Below, piece after piece: positions 20,055 to 30,920 of a DNA stretch of 64,000 bases. Source of the DNA: Rheinheimera sp. GTDB lineage: Bacteria > Pseudomonadota > Gammaproteobacteria > Enterobacterales > Alteromonadaceae. Each line of letters opens with the position of its first letter. Within the stretch, counting starts at the first letter, position 1. The DNA is taken from the NCBI RefSeq assembly GCF_030824435.1, contig NZ_JAVBXS010000013.1:1-64000 (forward strand), given 5' to 3'. The notes under the pieces are model-generated. The model searched no databases, was not told the origin of the DNA, and saw only the letters and a list, made by a program, of their open reading frames with translations. A program made the position numbers and the translations under genes.

Positions 20055-20747
20055 TCAAGCAGCTTTGCCACCCAACAGCTTTGACATCAACCAGCGCTGA
20101 TAATAAGCCGCGCCTTGTTTGTGGTACCCACCGGACTTTGGATTGATAAAACCGTGCGAATAAGCGCAGTGCCTGCTACTGACATTGGCTTTGCCACTCA
20201 GCGCTTTGGCCAGCGCTTTTACATCAAAATGACGTTCTTGCGCCCAAATCAGTTCAGTCTGACAGCCCGGGTTTAATTCAGCAAAATGCCGGATTTGGCC
20301 ACCATAAAAACAAAAAGCCTGCTGAATCATAGCGGTTTGACGCTTAGCTGCGGCGCTGCTTGTCAGTTTCTGTTCTGGTTCGCCGTCCAATTTATGCGCC
20401 GGCCCGCACCCCAATTCACACCAGAGCGCCGCTGCGCCTGCACTAAAACCCACAGCAATTACTTTTTGTGGTTTTGTTTGTTGCGCAATAGCCAGTTGCT
20501 GAAGAATTTGCCGTAACTTTTGCCGGTAACTATCTAAACCACCTTGTTGCTGAAAATATTGGTAGGCCTTTTCATCATCGGAAAAATGCTGTTGTTTGGT
20601 ATAAGGTGACAACAGCCGCAGTTCACCGCGCCAGTCTTTAAAAAACGCCTGTAACGCCGGGTTGATACCAAAAATATCGCTGCAAACCAATAAAGTGCTG
20701 TTGTTTGAACTGTGTTCTTGCAATTTTTTATAGGGGCCGTTGTGCAT
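20055..20747 (-). CDS. Dienelactone hydrolase-family alpha/beta hydrolase
   Basis: 230 residues without signal peptide. Early LLVCSDIFGINPALQAF matches the dienelactone hydrolase N-terminus. The nucleophile elbow is GFSAGA with serine instead of the family's usual cysteine. A late histidine lies in CAYSHGFINP, followed by the HGF-type block. AAGG is 6 bases before the start. Cytoplasmic hydrolase; substrate unknown. Upstream is the MBL-fold gene, 43 bp away, so the two may be co-transcribed. Confidence 0.8.
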   Translation of the reverse strand: MHNGPYKKLQEHSSNNSTLLVCSDIFGINPALQAFFKDWRGELRLLSPYTKQQHFSDDEKAYQYFQQQGGLDSYRQKLRQILQQLAIAQQTKPQKVIAVGFSAGAAALWCELGCGPAHKLDGEPEQKLTSSAAAKRQTAMIQQAFCFYGGQIRHFAELNPGCQTELIWAQERHFDVKALAKALSGKANVSSRHCAYSHGFINPKSGGYHKQGAAYYQRWLMSKLLGGKAA

Positions 20748-20790
20748 GCAAAACCTTAAAACCCTGATATATCCGCATATTTTAAACTTT

Positions 20791-21654
20791 TCAGAATAAA
20801 TTCAGCGGCAATTTTAAATACACCACACCATTGTCTTCTGCCGGTGGAAAATGCCCTGCCCTCATATTCACCTGCACAGCCGGTAACAGCAGTTTAGGCA
20901 TACTTAGCGTTGCATCACGGGCTTTACGCATACTGACAAACTCTTGTTCACTAACGCCCTGACGTAAATGAATGTTCTGCTGTTTTTGCTGTGCAACTGT
21001 GGTTAAAAAACAAAATTCATTACGCCCACTGGCTTTATAGTCGTGACATAAAAACATCCGGGTGTTGTCCGGTAATAAAAACAGCTGTTGTACCGACTGA
21101 TACAAAGTTGCGGCGTCACCGCCAGGGAAATCACAACGGGCACTGCCATAATCTGGCATAAAAAGCGTATCACCGACAAAAACGGCGTCCGCCACCTGAT
21201 AACAGACACAAGCAGGCGTGTGACCCGGGCTATGGATCACTTTGATTTGATACTGGCCAAGCGGCAGCTCGGCGCCATGCTCCAGCAATAAATCAAATTG
21301 ACTGCCGTCACGCTGAAACTCAGCACCCACACGAAAAATGCCGGCAAATACCTGCTGCACTTCACAAATACGGCTGCCAATACCGGTTTTACCACCCAGC
21401 TGTTGCTGAATATAAGGTGCGGCGGATAAATGGTCGGCATGCACGTGGGTTTCCAGCACAAAACACAAAGTTAAAGCTTGTTGTTTTACAAAAGTCACCA
21501 GAGCATCCGCACTTTGGGCGCTGGTGCGGCCTGAAGCAAGATCAAAATTGAGCACAGGATCAATGATGGCGGCTTGTTTTGTGTTGTCACACCAGAGTAC
21601 ATAACTGTAGGTATTTGAATCTGTGTCGAAAAACTCCTGAACCTTCAGAGTCAT
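20791..21654 (-). CDS. MBL-fold hydrolase, persulfide dioxygenase-like
   Basis: 287 residues. The metal-site motif ETHVHADHLSAA, HSPGHTPACVCYQV, VFVGDTLFMPDYGSARCDFP and LCHDYKASGRN match the type II persulfide dioxygenase/Blh branch of the metallo-beta-lactamase fold (ETHE1 relatives), which oxidises glutathione persulfide to sulfite. AGGAG is 7 bases before the start. No rhodanese or sulfide:quinone reductase is next to it, so the sulfur role rests on the motifs only. Confidence 0.8.
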   Translation of the reverse strand: MTLKVQEFFDTDSNTYSYVLWCDNTKQAAIIDPVLNFDLASGRTSAQSADALVTFVKQQALTLCFVLETHVHADHLSAAPYIQQQLGGKTGIGSRICEVQQVFAGIFRVGAEFQRDGSQFDLLLEHGAELPLGQYQIKVIHSPGHTPACVCYQVADAVFVGDTLFMPDYGSARCDFPGGDAATLYQSVQQLFLLPDNTRMFLCHDYKASGRNEFCFLTTVAQQKQQNIHLRQGVSEQEFVSMRKARDATLSMPKLLLPAVQVNMRAGHFPPAEDNGVVYLKLPLNLF

Positions 21655-21941
21655 CTGTTTTCTCCTGTGAACTCATCTGCTGCTGACCGGCGAGCCGCAA
21701 AAGTCTCGCTTTTATTAGGGCAACTGATCACCACAGCAAAAAACGGTGTCAGCCAGTCATTAAATAAGCGCAACTATAACAAAGTCATTTCATAACAAAA
21801 AGAGCTAAGGTTATGCCCATATTGCATAAAAAAAGATTTAATTTGCACAGTCCCAGCCATCCAAACGGCTTTTGTCATAAAGTTGTCATCTGCAACTTCT
21901 AAGCTGCCCCGCATCTGTTGCGATAGTTAATCCGGGGTTGT

Positions 21942-24278
21942 ATGAAGATTGCAATAAAGTTTATGACAGTGATGGCAACAGCCACTATCTGTGCCGTGTT
22001 GCTGGCGGTGATCGCTACAGCGTCACTTTCTCAACATAAAGCACAACAGGCGCTGAATGACAGTGTCAGTGCGCAATTTACCGCTGTGGCACGAGGCAGA
22101 GAACAAGCGCTTGATTTGTATCTGAATGCACAACGTGATTTATTGTTAAGTCTGGCTGCTAACAGGCTTACGCAGGAAGCTTTGTATGCAATGGAAAGGC
22201 CTTTTGGTTCATATCGTTACGAAGTCAGCAACCCTGGTGATGAAACGCTGAAGCAGGAGTTATTACACTGGTATCAGCAAAAATATCTGCCAGTCGCCAA
22301 CAAACTCAACCCGGATTTTGTGCCTGATGTGCCACAATGGCTGGCCAAAAGCCGCACTGAAACCTTGTTATTACAACATAAATTTCTGGCTCAAAATCCG
22401 GCATCGACTGACAAGTTGGCAAGTCTGACCGACGCAGCCGATGGTTCAGTTTATGCCCAACAACATAAAAGATTTCACCAGAGTTTTGTCGAAGTGAGCC
22501 GGCGTTATGGCTTACAGGAACTTTATCTGGTGGACGCACAACAACAAAATGTCGTGTATTCAGTGCATAAAAGCCCGGTGTTTGCCAGCTCACTGAAAGA
22601 CGGTGCATTTGCCGGCACAATGCTTGCCAAAGCGGTAACAAACTTGCTGAAGTCCCCTTTAGGTCCAACACCCAATTGGTTGATCACTGAACCCAGTGCT
22701 TTTGATGGTTATTTTCAGATGCCGGTGATTTTTTTATTAGCGCAGGTACCAAGCCCGATCAGCGGCAGCACAACGGCACAGGGGGTTCTGGTGTTACAGT
22801 TACCTGTCAGCGCCCTCACCGCTTTAATGACCCAACAACAAAATTGGCAACAAATTGGCCTGGGCCAGAGTGGCGACAGTTATCTGGTGGCCCCTGATGG
22901 CAAACTGCTGACGGCCTTACGGCCTGAACTTGCAACACCGGACAGTTTTTATCAGCTGTACCCTGAACTCGCCGCCCAAAAAGGCGCTTTTGGTTTGTCC
23001 GGCCGCCTGACTTTTCAGTCTGAACAAGTAACTGCGGCCTTGCAAGGCAAAACGGCTATGGTTGAAACCACAGACTACAGAGGTGTGCCGGTTTTAATGA
23101 ATTATCAGCCGGTGCAGATTGGTCAGAGCAGGTACGCTTTATTAACCCAACAAGACAGCAACGAAGCTTTTGCCGGACTGGCTGAGCTGCGCCGCGAAAC
23201 ACTTTGGTTTAGTGTCGGGACTGTGCTGGTGCTGACGTTATTATCCCTTTTGATTGCCTGGCGTCTTGGCCGCAGTATGGCGGCACCGCTGGAGCAATTT
23301 GCCCGCGCTATAGGTCAGGCCGCCGACAGCCACAATTTACAAATCAACTTCCAGCGTCAGGGAGAAACTGAGCTGCAAGCCATGGCCGATGCGCTGAACC
23401 AGTTATTTGGTAGTTTGTCTGCGGTATTACACAAACTTCTTGGTGCCGGTGTACAAAGCCAGCTGCAGGCTAGCGAGCAACTGAATATCAGCGACCAGTG
23501 TCAACAGGCAGTCTTTGCCCAGAAAAGCGCTTTATTACAATTGCATCAGGACGCTCAAGCCAGTCAACAAGCGCTTTTAGGTATGCAGTTGCAGTTACAA
23601 CAAGCCAGCGAAGCAGCAAAAGACGCCGAAACCCAATCTTGTGTAGGTATGGAACAGCTGGTGCAGATGCAACAACGGCTGGCGCATTTATCTCAGCAGG
23701 TCAGCGCGTCCAGCGACAGTATGCTGGCTCTGGAGCAGGCTGCCGCCAACATAGTTCAGGTGCTGGACACTATCCGCGGGGTGGCAGATCAAACCAATCT
23801 GCTGGCACTGAATGCAGCTATTGAAGCAGCAAGGGCCGGCGAACATGGCCGCGGTTTTGCGGTGGTCGCCGATGAAGTACGGCGATTATCCGGCAGTACG
23901 CAACAAGCGACTTTGGAAATTCAGCAAATGCTGAACCAGCTGACCTTGTCGGTGCAACAAACAAACAGCGGCTTGTTGCATGAACAACAAAGTACCAGAT
24001 TGTGTCTGCAAAGTGCCGAAGCGGCTGACAAAGCTTTAGCCCAGAGTCTTGCTGCTGTATGCCGTATTGCCGAAGCGACCACAGAGGTGTACCAGCTCAG
24101 TGTGGCCGAAACAGCACGCAGTCAGGGCATTGGCAGTGCCCTGGACCATATCAGCGCCAGCGCCACTGCAACAGACGAAGCCATGGCCACTTTAAGCCAA
24201 CGCGCACAGCGCCAGCAGCAACTCACGGTCGAAGTCGCAAATCAGGCAGCAGTGCTGAAACTAAGGGAAACCGCCTGA
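21942..24278 (+). CDS. Methyl-accepting chemotaxis protein with large periplasmic sensor
   Basis: 778 residues. TM1 (about 8-28), a roughly 390-residue periplasmic sensor in the double-Cache size range, TM2 (about 424-444, [19 protein letters not shown]), HAMP ([15 protein letters not shown]), then a coiled-coil signalling domain with the hairpin tip [19 protein letters not shown] and [15 protein letters not shown] at about 613-650. The periplasmic part contains a dCache-like late segment ([20 protein letters not shown]). No CheR-binding pentapeptide at the C-terminus. Ligand unknown. Monocistronic; a 9-bp hairpin follows. Confidence 0.92.
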   Translation: MKIAIKFMTVMATATICAVLLAVIATASLSQHKAQQALNDSVSAQFTAVARGREQALDLYLNAQRDLLLSLAANRLTQEALYAMERPFGSYRYEVSNPGDETLKQELLHWYQQKYLPVANKLNPDFVPDVPQWLAKSRTETLLLQHKFLAQNPASTDKLASLTDAADGSVYAQQHKRFHQSFVEVSRRYGLQELYLVDAQQQNVVYSVHKSPVFASSLKDGAFAGTMLAKAVTNLLKSPLGPTPNWLITEPSAFDGYFQMPVIFLLAQVPSPISGSTTAQGVLVLQLPVSALTALMTQQQNWQQIGLGQSGDSYLVAPDGKLLTALRPELATPDSFYQLYPELAAQKGAFGLSGRLTFQSEQVTAALQGKTAMVETTDYRGVPVLMNYQPVQIGQSRYALLTQQDSNEAFAGLAELRRETLWFSVGTVLVLTLLSLLIAWRLGRSMAAPLEQFARAIGQAADSHNLQINFQRQGETELQAMADALNQLFGSLSAVLHKLLGAGVQSQLQASEQLNISDQCQQAVFAQKSALLQLHQDAQASQQALLGMQLQLQQASEAAKDAETQSCVGMEQLVQMQQRLAHLSQQVSASSDSMLALEQAAANIVQVLDTIRGVADQTNLLALNAAIEAARAGEHGRGFAVVADEVRRLSGSTQQATLEIQQMLNQLTLSVQQTNSGLLHEQQSTRLCLQSAEAADKALAQSLAAVCRIAEATTEVYQLSVAETARSQGIGSALDHISASATATDEAMATLSQRAQRQQQLTVEVANQAAVLKLRETA

Positions 24279-24284
24279 TAAGGT

Positions 24285-24314
24285 TGCCGCAACAGCGAAT
24301 AAGCCGTTGCGGCA
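24285..24314 (+). terminator. Hairpin after the chemoreceptor gene
   Basis: TGCCGCAAC / GTTGCGGCA, 9-bp perfect stem with a 12-base loop, 6 bases after the stop. No T-run follows, so termination is uncertain. Confidence 0.45.
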
Positions 24315-24503
24315 CTATAAAACAGCTTTGGCCTCAGGCTGATCCCTTCGTGAACACAATACCGGTCTGTGTTTAACCGTCACTTCACAAGCTGCAAAAC
24401 AACAACAGTCACAAAAAATGTGCTGACTGCTGTTTTTCAGTACATTGCACTGTTAGGCTGGCTTTTTGCTCAGTCAACTCTGTTTCCACAAGGATACCTA
24501 AAA

Positions 24504-25067
24504 ATGAAATACCGGCTGTTATTGCTGTTATTACTGTTCCCGGCAGCGCTGTTACAGGCGCAAACCAGGGCTGTGATCAGCACCAATCTGGGTGACATGA
24601 CTTTTGAACTGGATGAACAAATAACCCCTAAAACCACCAGCCAGTTTATTCAATTGGCCAATAGCGGCTGGTATAACGGCAAAGAATTTTACCGGGTGGT
24701 GAAAGGCCATGTGATCCAGGCCGGTATCAACGACGATCTACATCCTGACCATAAAAAATATCAGCTGGACGGCGAGTTCTCGCAACACAAACAACAAATC
24801 AAAGGCAGTCTTGGTATGGCACGGGATGAAGATCCGAACAGCGGCAGCACTGAGTTTTATATTTGTCTTGAGCGGCGTGCTCATTTAGATGGCAAATACA
24901 CCCATTTTGGCCAGCTTATCGCAGGAGAAGCCGTGCTGGATAAAATTGCGGCGGTAAAGGTCACAGAAAAATGGCTGGAAAACCCCGGTGGTAAGCCGGT
25001 TGCTTTTCACCAACCGGTGGAAAAAGTGCTGATCAAATTCATCCGCATTGACGATAACCAGCAATAG
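24504..25067 (+). CDS. Periplasmic cyclophilin-type peptidyl-prolyl isomerase
   Basis: 187 residues from the ATG at 24504 (AAGGAT upstream); the longer frame adds residues before the signal peptide MKYRLLLLLLLFPAALLQAQ. Cyclophilin blocks: ISTNLGDMTFELDE, FYRVVKGHVIQAG (catalytic Arg region), GSLGMARDEDPNSGSTEFYI and HFGQLIAGEAVLDKI. The usual QFFI is TEFYI here, a known type of variation. Predicted folding helper for exported proteins. Confidence 0.9.
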   Translation: MKYRLLLLLLLFPAALLQAQTRAVISTNLGDMTFELDEQITPKTTSQFIQLANSGWYNGKEFYRVVKGHVIQAGINDDLHPDHKKYQLDGEFSQHKQQIKGSLGMARDEDPNSGSTEFYICLERRAHLDGKYTHFGQLIAGEAVLDKIAAVKVTEKWLENPGGKPVAFHQPVEKVLIKFIRIDDNQQ

Positions 25068-25097
25068 CATGGGTGGGTCGTTACTGCAAAACATACA

Positions 25098-25125
25098 AAA
25101 AACCACCCCGGCCAGGGTGGTTTTT
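25098..25125 (+). terminator. Terminator of the cyclophilin gene
   Basis: AAAAACCACCC, 6-base loop, GGGTGGTTTTT, 11-bp stem with T-run. It can also act for the convergent chemoreceptor gene. Confidence 0.88.
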
Positions 25126-25207
25126 ATAATTGCTGTTCTTTAATAACGGGCAAGTCACCCATCATTTGACCAGGGCTACGCGCAAGGTGGCCTCTCAAGA
25201 CTGCGAC

Positions 25208-26293
25208 TCAGGCTGCTGCCACATCCCTTTGCAACGCGCTGATGGCCTGAACCACCAGTAAACATTGGGCCTCCACTTCAGCCAATGTGTTGCTCATTCT
25301 GGCTTCATCACCAGTCTGACTGGCGTTGTAAGCTTCACGGGCGGCATCATGCATTAAACGGTGCGGCCTTTCGATACTTTTAAAGCTACTGAGCTGGCCA
25401 TAATGTTTATAACCATAACCACTGCTGCCACACCAACTTTGAAATTTTTGTTCGGCAAGCGAGGTTTCTGGTTTGTTGTGTTGTGCTAACGCCTGATACA
25501 AAGCGGCTTTGTAACTTAAATAATCCAGCTTCAGGCCATTGAGAAAGGTTAAAGTGGTGGTGGTACGAATAAGTTTTTTCATCGCTTCTGAGCGATTGAT
25601 CACTTCATTCACCACCTGATCGATCTGGCTGCTGGACACCGAAATATCGGCCGCACTTTGTTGGCTTTGTGACACCATGGCCTTGATATTATTGGTTTGT
25701 TCTATCACTTTACGAATAAGGTTTTCAATTTGTTTGCTGGCTTCATTGGCTTTGCCGGCCAAAGTCCGCACTTCATCGGCCACCACGGCAAAACCGCGGC
25801 CCGCTTCGCCGGCGCGCGCCGCTTCAATAGCCGCATTCAGCGCCAATAAATTGGTTTGGTCAGAAATTTCCTGAATACTGGAAATCAGTTGAGTAATAGC
25901 GCTGGCGGTGCCGTCCAGCACAGCTGCAGTTTGTGCACTTTGATTGGCGTGGTCGGTGATATGCACGGAGCGGCTTTCTAAGGTGCGGATGGCACTTTGG
26001 GTCTGGCCAAAAATATCTTCCAGTTTGGCAAGTGCCGTTCTTTCATCAATCAGGCTATCGGCCAGCTGATTGACCGTCTGTTGTACCAGCGCCAAAGTTG
26101 CTGCGCCGGCAAAAGACTGTTGTTGCCACTGCTGCTGATGGTGTTGCTGCTGTTGCAGTTGTATCAGCTCGTCATTTAACGTTTGGATATGGCTGTCTTT
26201 TTGTTGTAGTTCTGCCTGATATTGTTGTTGTAGTTCTTTCAGTTGTAGCCTGAGTTGTTGGTTTTCTTCTTTCAGTGCACGGTTAAAAATCAT
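25208..26293 (-). CDS. Soluble chemoreceptor with C-terminal CZB domain (altered zinc site)
   Basis: 361 residues from the ATG at 26293; GGGGAG lies just upstream and the longer frame gives an unlikely N-terminus. No membrane helix. A glutamine-rich coiled coil (about 8-60) precedes a short MCP signalling domain with [19 protein letters not shown] and [17 protein letters not shown]. The C-terminus is a CZB domain ([10 protein letters not shown] with Cys, [10 protein letters not shown] with two His). The first zinc-ligand histidine, normally in KxDHLxWK, is tyrosine here (KLDYLSYK). CZB receptors such as TlpD respond to zinc, pH or bleach. Loss of one ligand may change that response. Confidence 0.88.
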   Translation of the reverse strand: MIFNRALKEENQQLRLQLKELQQQYQAELQQKDSHIQTLNDELIQLQQQQHHQQQWQQQSFAGAATLALVQQTVNQLADSLIDERTALAKLEDIFGQTQSAIRTLESRSVHITDHANQSAQTAAVLDGTASAITQLISSIQEISDQTNLLALNAAIEAARAGEAGRGFAVVADEVRTLAGKANEASKQIENLIRKVIEQTNNIKAMVSQSQQSAADISVSSSQIDQVVNEVINRSEAMKKLIRTTTTLTFLNGLKLDYLSYKAALYQALAQHNKPETSLAEQKFQSWCGSSGYGYKHYGQLSSFKSIERPHRLMHDAAREAYNASQTGDEARMSNTLAEVEAQCLLVVQAISALQRDVAAA

Positions 26294-26448
26294 AAGTCTC
26301 CCCTGGAGCTCAACATCGAAATACCATCCTATGTCATGGTGCCATGCAAAAAAAGCCCTTAAACCGTACCTGCGTAAATATTTGTTGTCGACACAGTAAC
26401 TTGTGACGGCCAGAGACACACTGTACTTTCGCAAAATATCAGACTGAT

Positions 26449-26474
26449 AAAAAAGGACTTCGTTTGAAGTCCTT
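26449..26474 (-). terminator. Terminator of dps
   Basis: On the minus strand AAGGACTTC, loop AAAC, GAAGTCCTT followed by TTTTA; 9-bp perfect stem with U-run, 21 bases after the dps stop. Confidence 0.88.
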
Positions 26475-26494
26475 CTGCTTGCTTTGATTGGGTT

Positions 26495-26962
26495 TTAGCC
26501 AATTAAACTTCTCAGCATCCAGGCGTTTTTTTCATGCACCTGCATACGCTGGGTTAACAGATCAAGTGTGGGTTCATCCGAGGATTTATCAGCAACCGGC
26601 ACTATAGAACGGGCTGTTTTGGCAATAGCCTCTTGCCCTTGTACTAAATCTTTAATCATTTCTTCTGCCTTCAGATGACCTTCCGCTTCTTTAATACTGG
26701 TTAACCGGGCAAATTCGCGGTAAGAGCCGGGCGCAAACTCCCCTAATGCCCGGATCCGCTCAGCAATTAAATCAACCGCCAGCGCCAGTTCGTTGTACTG
26801 GGTTTCAAACAAAGTATGCAGCCCCTGAAACATCGGCCCTGTGACATTCCAATGATAATTATGGGTTTTTAAATACAAGGTATAAGTGTCTGCCAACAGT
26901 ACCGCTAAACCTGCGACAATTTCCTTACGATCGTTTTCGTCAATGCCGATATTAATTTTCAT
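26495..26962 (-). CDS. dps: Dps-family ferritin-like DNA protection protein
   Basis: 155 residues from the third of three consecutive ATG codons (26962), chosen because it gives the family N-terminus MKINIGI and 8 bases to AAGG. The ferroxidase site is visible in [15 protein letters not shown] and [14 protein letters not shown]. Dodecamer storing iron and protecting against peroxide, by family knowledge. It lacks a long lysine-rich DNA-binding tail. Own terminator downstream; regulator site not identified. Confidence 0.93.
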   Translation of the reverse strand: MKINIGIDENDRKEIVAGLAVLLADTYTLYLKTHNYHWNVTGPMFQGLHTLFETQYNELALAVDLIAERIRALGEFAPGSYREFARLTSIKEAEGHLKAEEMIKDLVQGQEAIAKTARSIVPVADKSSDEPTLDLLTQRMQVHEKNAWMLRSLIG

Positions 26963-27291
26963 CATCATTACCTTCAGGTTGAGTAAAAAACCGGTTTAAG
27001 TTCACCTTAGTCAAAATAAATGATCTGTTCAAAGCATAACCCGCTGATAAAACACATGGTGTTGACGACAATAGGATTCAAGTTGGTTATCCCACTCAGG
27101 CGCTGAAATAAACTTTGCTGAAACCAGAAACTACCGGCTGTAGCCCTGCCGCACAAAAAAACTGCTGTAAAACCTGTGTCACACAACCTCCTCATCAGGA
27201 CGTTCTGCAATAAAGCTTGTTACAGTTGTGGCTTTATTATTTGAACAAATTCAATTATCTTGCGAAAAAACACGCAAGGAAACGCAACGCC

Positions 27292-27792
27292 ATGAAATAC
27301 CAGATCCGGCAGAAAATTTTCAGCCTGACCGATAGTTTTGATATTCAGGATGAACGCGGTGCAGTGGTACTGCAGGCCAAAGGTAAATTTTTTAGTATTT
27401 CCAGCAGTCAGACTTTATATGACATGACGGGCCGCGAAGTATTAAAAATCAAACGTAAATATTTAACTTTGTTGCCCGCTTGCCGGCTGTTATGTGCCGA
27501 CGGTACTGAGTGGCTGATTAAAAAACGCTTCTGGCCATTCTGGACTTCACGTTTTAGCGTGATGGGTCCTGCCGGCGAGCTCGAAATCAGTGGTAATTTG
27601 TGGCAACACGAATATCAAATTCGCCAGCAAAGCCGTTTGTTGGCGTCAGTTTCCAAAGCCTGGTTTAGCTGGTCTGATACTTATGGTGTAGAAATTTATG
27701 CACCAGAGTGGACAGCGCAGTTGCTGGCGGCCGTGATAGTAATAGACCGTATTTCGCATGGCGGTAAAAACTCGGTGATTGATGATGATTAA
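27292..27792 (+). CDS. LURP-one-related/scramblase-like protein
   Basis: 166 residues from the ATG at 27292 (AAGGA 11 bases upstream). The beta-barrel repeat pattern is typical of LURP-one proteins: FSLTDSFDIQDERGAVVLQ, GKFFSISSSQTLYDMTGREV, LKIKRKYLTLLP, FSWSDTYGVEIY. No signal peptide or catalytic motif. Function in bacteria is unknown. It stands alone between dps and ybiT. Confidence 0.8.
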   Translation: MKYQIRQKIFSLTDSFDIQDERGAVVLQAKGKFFSISSSQTLYDMTGREVLKIKRKYLTLLPACRLLCADGTEWLIKKRFWPFWTSRFSVMGPAGELEISGNLWQHEYQIRQQSRLLASVSKAWFSWSDTYGVEIYAPEWTAQLLAAVIVIDRISHGGKNSVIDDD

Positions 27793-27871
27793 ATCTTTGG
27801 CTGAAGATGGGGCTGAGTGTTTCGTTTAACGGCATTACCGGAAATAAACTTTTTTTGGTCTTACAGATATA

Positions 27872-27897
27872 AAAAAAGCTGCCGCAGCAGCTTTTTT
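27872..27897. terminator. Bidirectional terminator
   Basis: AAAAAAGCTGC, loop CGCA, GCAGCTTTTTT, 11-bp stem between the LURP-one gene and convergent ybiT. Confidence 0.9.
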
Positions 27898-27922
27898 ATC
27901 TTGTACTTCAAAGATTTAACAA

Positions 27923-29518
27923 TTAACCCTGGGCTAAAGTTTGTGCCAGGTAATCATCGTACGAGCCAACAAAGTTACGGGTATCTTTGTCGGTAATTTC
28001 AATAATACGGGTGGCCAAAGAAGATACAAACTCACGGTCATGGCTGACAAACAACAAAGTGCCTTTGTACATTTCCAGCGCCATATTGAGTGACTCAATA
28101 GATTCCATATCCAAATGGTTGGTTGGTTCATCCATCACCAGAATATTCGGGCGTTGTAACATCAGTTTGCCAAATAACATGCGGCCTTTTTCACCACCGG
28201 ACAATACCTTCACTTTTTTCTTGATGTCGTCCTGCGAGAATAACAAACGGCCTAAAATGCCACGCACGGCCTGCTCGTCGTCTGATGGCTGTTTATGTTG
28301 TGCCATCCAGTCAAATACAGTCATGTCTTCAGCAAATTCGTATTCGTGATCCTGAGCGTAATAACCGATATTGCAGTTTTCCGACCATTTGACTAAACCG
28401 GCTTCAGGCTTTAATTCACCAACCAGACATTTTAATAAAGTCGATTTACCAATACCGTTAGTACCGAGGATGGCTACTTTTTCACCCACTTCGATATTCA
28501 GGCTGAGGTTTTTTAACAAGTGTAAATCGCCAAAGCTCTTGTCCAGACCTTCCACTTCCAGCGCCATGCGGTACAGCTGCTTTTGCTGCTCAAAACGGAT
28601 AAATGGGTTTACCCGGCTGGATGCTTTTACTTCATCTAACTGAATTTTATCAATTTGTTTAGCACGAGAAGTGGCCTGACGCGCTTTAGAAGCGTTGGCA
28701 GAAAAGCGGCTAACGAAGGTTTGCAGCTCGGCAATCTGGGCTTTTTTCTTGGCGTTGTCAGACAATAAACGCTCGCGTGCCTGAGTGGCGGCAAACATAT
28801 AGTCATCGTAGTTGCCCGGGTAAACCCGCAGCTCGCCATAATCTAAGTCGGCCATGTGGGTACAGACTGAGTTTAAAAAGTGACGGTCGTGCGAAATGAT
28901 GATCATGGTGCAGTTACGCTGCGACAACACATCTTCCAGCCAGTGAATGGTATGGATATCTAAGTTGTTGGTGGGTTCGTCCAGCAGCATAATTTCCGGG
29001 TTGGCAAATAATACCTGCGCCAATAACACCCGCAGTTTCCAGCCCGGTGCCACAGCAGACATAGGGCCAAAATGTTGTTCTACCGGAATACCAACACCTA
29101 ACAATAATTCACCGGCGCGTGATTCGGCGGTGTAACCGTCCATTTCACCAAAAGCCACTTCTAAGTCGGCCACTATCATGCCGTCTTCTTCACTCATTTC
29201 GGCGCTTGAATAAATACGGTCACGTTCGGCTTTCACACGCCACAGTTCAGCATGACCCATGATCACAGTGTCAATCACACTGTACTGTTCAAAAGCAAAT
29301 TGATCCTGGTGCAGCTTGGCCACACGCATGTTTGGCTCCACCATCACATTACCGGCGCTTGGCTCGAGCTCGCGGCTTAAAATCTTCATAAAAGTTGATT
29401 TGCCACAACCGTTGGCGCCAATCAGGCCATAACGGTTGCCTGAACCGAACTTAATGGAGATGTTTTCAAACAGCGGCTTAGCGCCAAATTGCATAGTAAT
29501 ATTTGCGGTAGCTATCAC
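27923..29518 (-). CDS. ybiT: ABC-F family ATPase YbiT
   Basis: 531 residues, two ATP-binding cassettes without membrane parts. Walker A motifs [12 protein letters not shown] and [12 protein letters not shown]; Walker B/ABC-F signatures [10 protein letters not shown] and [12 protein letters not shown]; the first cassette has the YbiT-specific [13 protein letters not shown] in place of LSGGQ, the second has LSGGEKGRM. The inter-domain linker [20 protein letters not shown] is nearly as in E. coli YbiT. ABC-F proteins act on ribosomes (E-site factors). Leader carries a strong hairpin at 29542-29560. Confidence 0.95.
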   Translation of the reverse strand: MIATANITMQFGAKPLFENISIKFGSGNRYGLIGANGCGKSTFMKILSRELEPSAGNVMVEPNMRVAKLHQDQFAFEQYSVIDTVIMGHAELWRVKAERDRIYSSAEMSEEDGMIVADLEVAFGEMDGYTAESRAGELLLGVGIPVEQHFGPMSAVAPGWKLRVLLAQVLFANPEIMLLDEPTNNLDIHTIHWLEDVLSQRNCTMIIISHDRHFLNSVCTHMADLDYGELRVYPGNYDDYMFAATQARERLLSDNAKKKAQIAELQTFVSRFSANASKARQATSRAKQIDKIQLDEVKASSRVNPFIRFEQQKQLYRMALEVEGLDKSFGDLHLLKNLSLNIEVGEKVAILGTNGIGKSTLLKCLVGELKPEAGLVKWSENCNIGYYAQDHEYEFAEDMTVFDWMAQHKQPSDDEQAVRGILGRLLFSQDDIKKKVKVLSGGEKGRMLFGKLMLQRPNILVMDEPTNHLDMESIESLNMALEMYKGTLLFVSHDREFVSSLATRIIEITDKDTRNFVGSYDDYLAQTLAQG

Positions 29519-29879
29519 GGATTTTTTCGCCTGGCTTTGGTGCCGCGGTGTTACCGCGGCGTTTTAAATATGGCTTGGGTTGGAAGTTTGCTCTGCAATT
29601 TGCACTCAAGCTTCAGACCCAACAGATGCCCTGAAAAAGGCGCGCCACTATACGCTTTTTAGCGGTAAATTACAAAACAATAGCTGCGAAAAAGCACAAT
29701 ATTCACGCTGTTGTCACAGAGTAGCCTGCAGCTGCTCCAGCTGAGCCGAACGCCTGAATATGCTGTTTTGTCAGCAACAGCCACGGCATTGTTGTGTGGC
29801 ATCTGTTGCATTCTTGCTTATCATCATTTTTCACTGCGGATCACAACCCGGCATTGTAGGTACAGCCTGCGGGCTTTAG
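29519..29879. other. Intergenic region with ybiT leader hairpin
   Basis: 361 bp without a credible gene. A perfect 8-bp GC-rich hairpin (GCCGCGGT, loop GTT, ACCGCGGC at 29542-29560) lies 24 bases upstream of the ybiT start, probably in its leader. Nothing else is recognised. Confidence 0.5.
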
Positions 29880-30842
29880 TCAGGCCAGCTTACGGCCAAC
29901 ACCAATAGCCGCCACCACAAAAATAGCCACCCACCACTGCAACAGGCTGATTTCTTCACCAAGCCAAAAAGCGGCAAAACTAAAAGCCAAAAATGGCGTT
30001 AATAATTGCAACTGACTGATATGCGCCACCCCACCTAAAGCCAACCCTTTGTACCAGGCAAAAAAGCCCAAAAACATACTGAAGATGGACAGATAAGCAA
30101 AACCTGACCAGCTTTGCAGGCTGACATCAAAATTTTCAGGCTGAAAATACCAACAGAGTGGCAGCAAAATTGGTAACGAAAACACCAAAGCCCAACAAAT
30201 AACCTGCCAGCTGCCTATATCAGCAGCCAATAAAGCGCCTCTGGCATAACTTAAACCACAACAAAAACACGCCAGAATCAACCACAAATCCCCCAAAGCC
30301 AAAGTGCCCTGCGCCTGAGTGGCGGCATAAGCCATCACAGCAACAGTGCCGGCCAGCGCAGCTAACCAAAAACCTGCTCTGGGCCATTGTCCACTGAGCC
30401 AGGCGCCGAATATAGCGGTAAATAACGGCATAATACTGCTGACCAGCGTACCGTGGCTGGCATCCACAGTTTGCATTGCAATAGCCGAGAACACCGGATA
30501 CGCAAACACAGCACCAAAAGCAACCACAGCCAATCCGGCAAAGTGGCGACGCTCTGGCAATTTTTGTCTGAGTAACAACAGCAACAGCAGACTGAGCACA
30601 GCAGCGACCAAAGCGCGGCCGGTGCCAACAAAAATAACCGGTAATTCTGCCACCGCCAACTTGGTGGCTGGTATACCACCGGAAAACATCAACACCCCCA
30701 ACATACCCCAGCCCAGACCTTGCCAATAACCTTGTCGTGTATGCAGCCGGGAAAGTTGACGAGGGTGCTGACGGGAAGTCTCCCCAGCCGGCGCACTTTC
30801 AGCGCAAACCGGCGTTGATATCACACTTTTAGTCACAGTCAT
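29880..30842 (-). CDS. EamA/DMT-family transporter, divergent from a MocR regulator
   Basis: 320 residues from the ATG at 30842 (GGAG 8 bases upstream). After a polar N-terminus of about 45 residues come ten hydrophobic segments in two EamA halves (GWGMLGVLMFSGGIPATKLA, GTLVSSIMPLFTAIFGAWL; LWLILACFCCGLSYARGALL, LQLLTPFLAFSFAAFWLGE). Inner membrane exporter of small molecules by family. It is divergent from a MocR-type regulator, a common arrangement in which the regulator controls the exporter. Substrate unknown. Confidence 0.88.
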   Translation of the reverse strand: MTVTKSVISTPVCAESAPAGETSRQHPRQLSRLHTRQGYWQGLGWGMLGVLMFSGGIPATKLAVAELPVIFVGTGRALVAAVLSLLLLLLLRQKLPERRHFAGLAVVAFGAVFAYPVFSAIAMQTVDASHGTLVSSIMPLFTAIFGAWLSGQWPRAGFWLAALAGTVAVMAYAATQAQGTLALGDLWLILACFCCGLSYARGALLAADIGSWQVICWALVFSLPILLPLCWYFQPENFDVSLQSWSGFAYLSIFSMFLGFFAWYKGLALGGVAHISQLQLLTPFLAFSFAAFWLGEEISLLQWWVAIFVVAAIGVGRKLA

Positions 30843-30920
30843 GTTGGGGTCTCCAAGTTCTTTTGCCTCTCGTTTTTTTCCAAGCCGGTAAACCAAACCA
30901 ACCACCACCCGGCATTGGCG

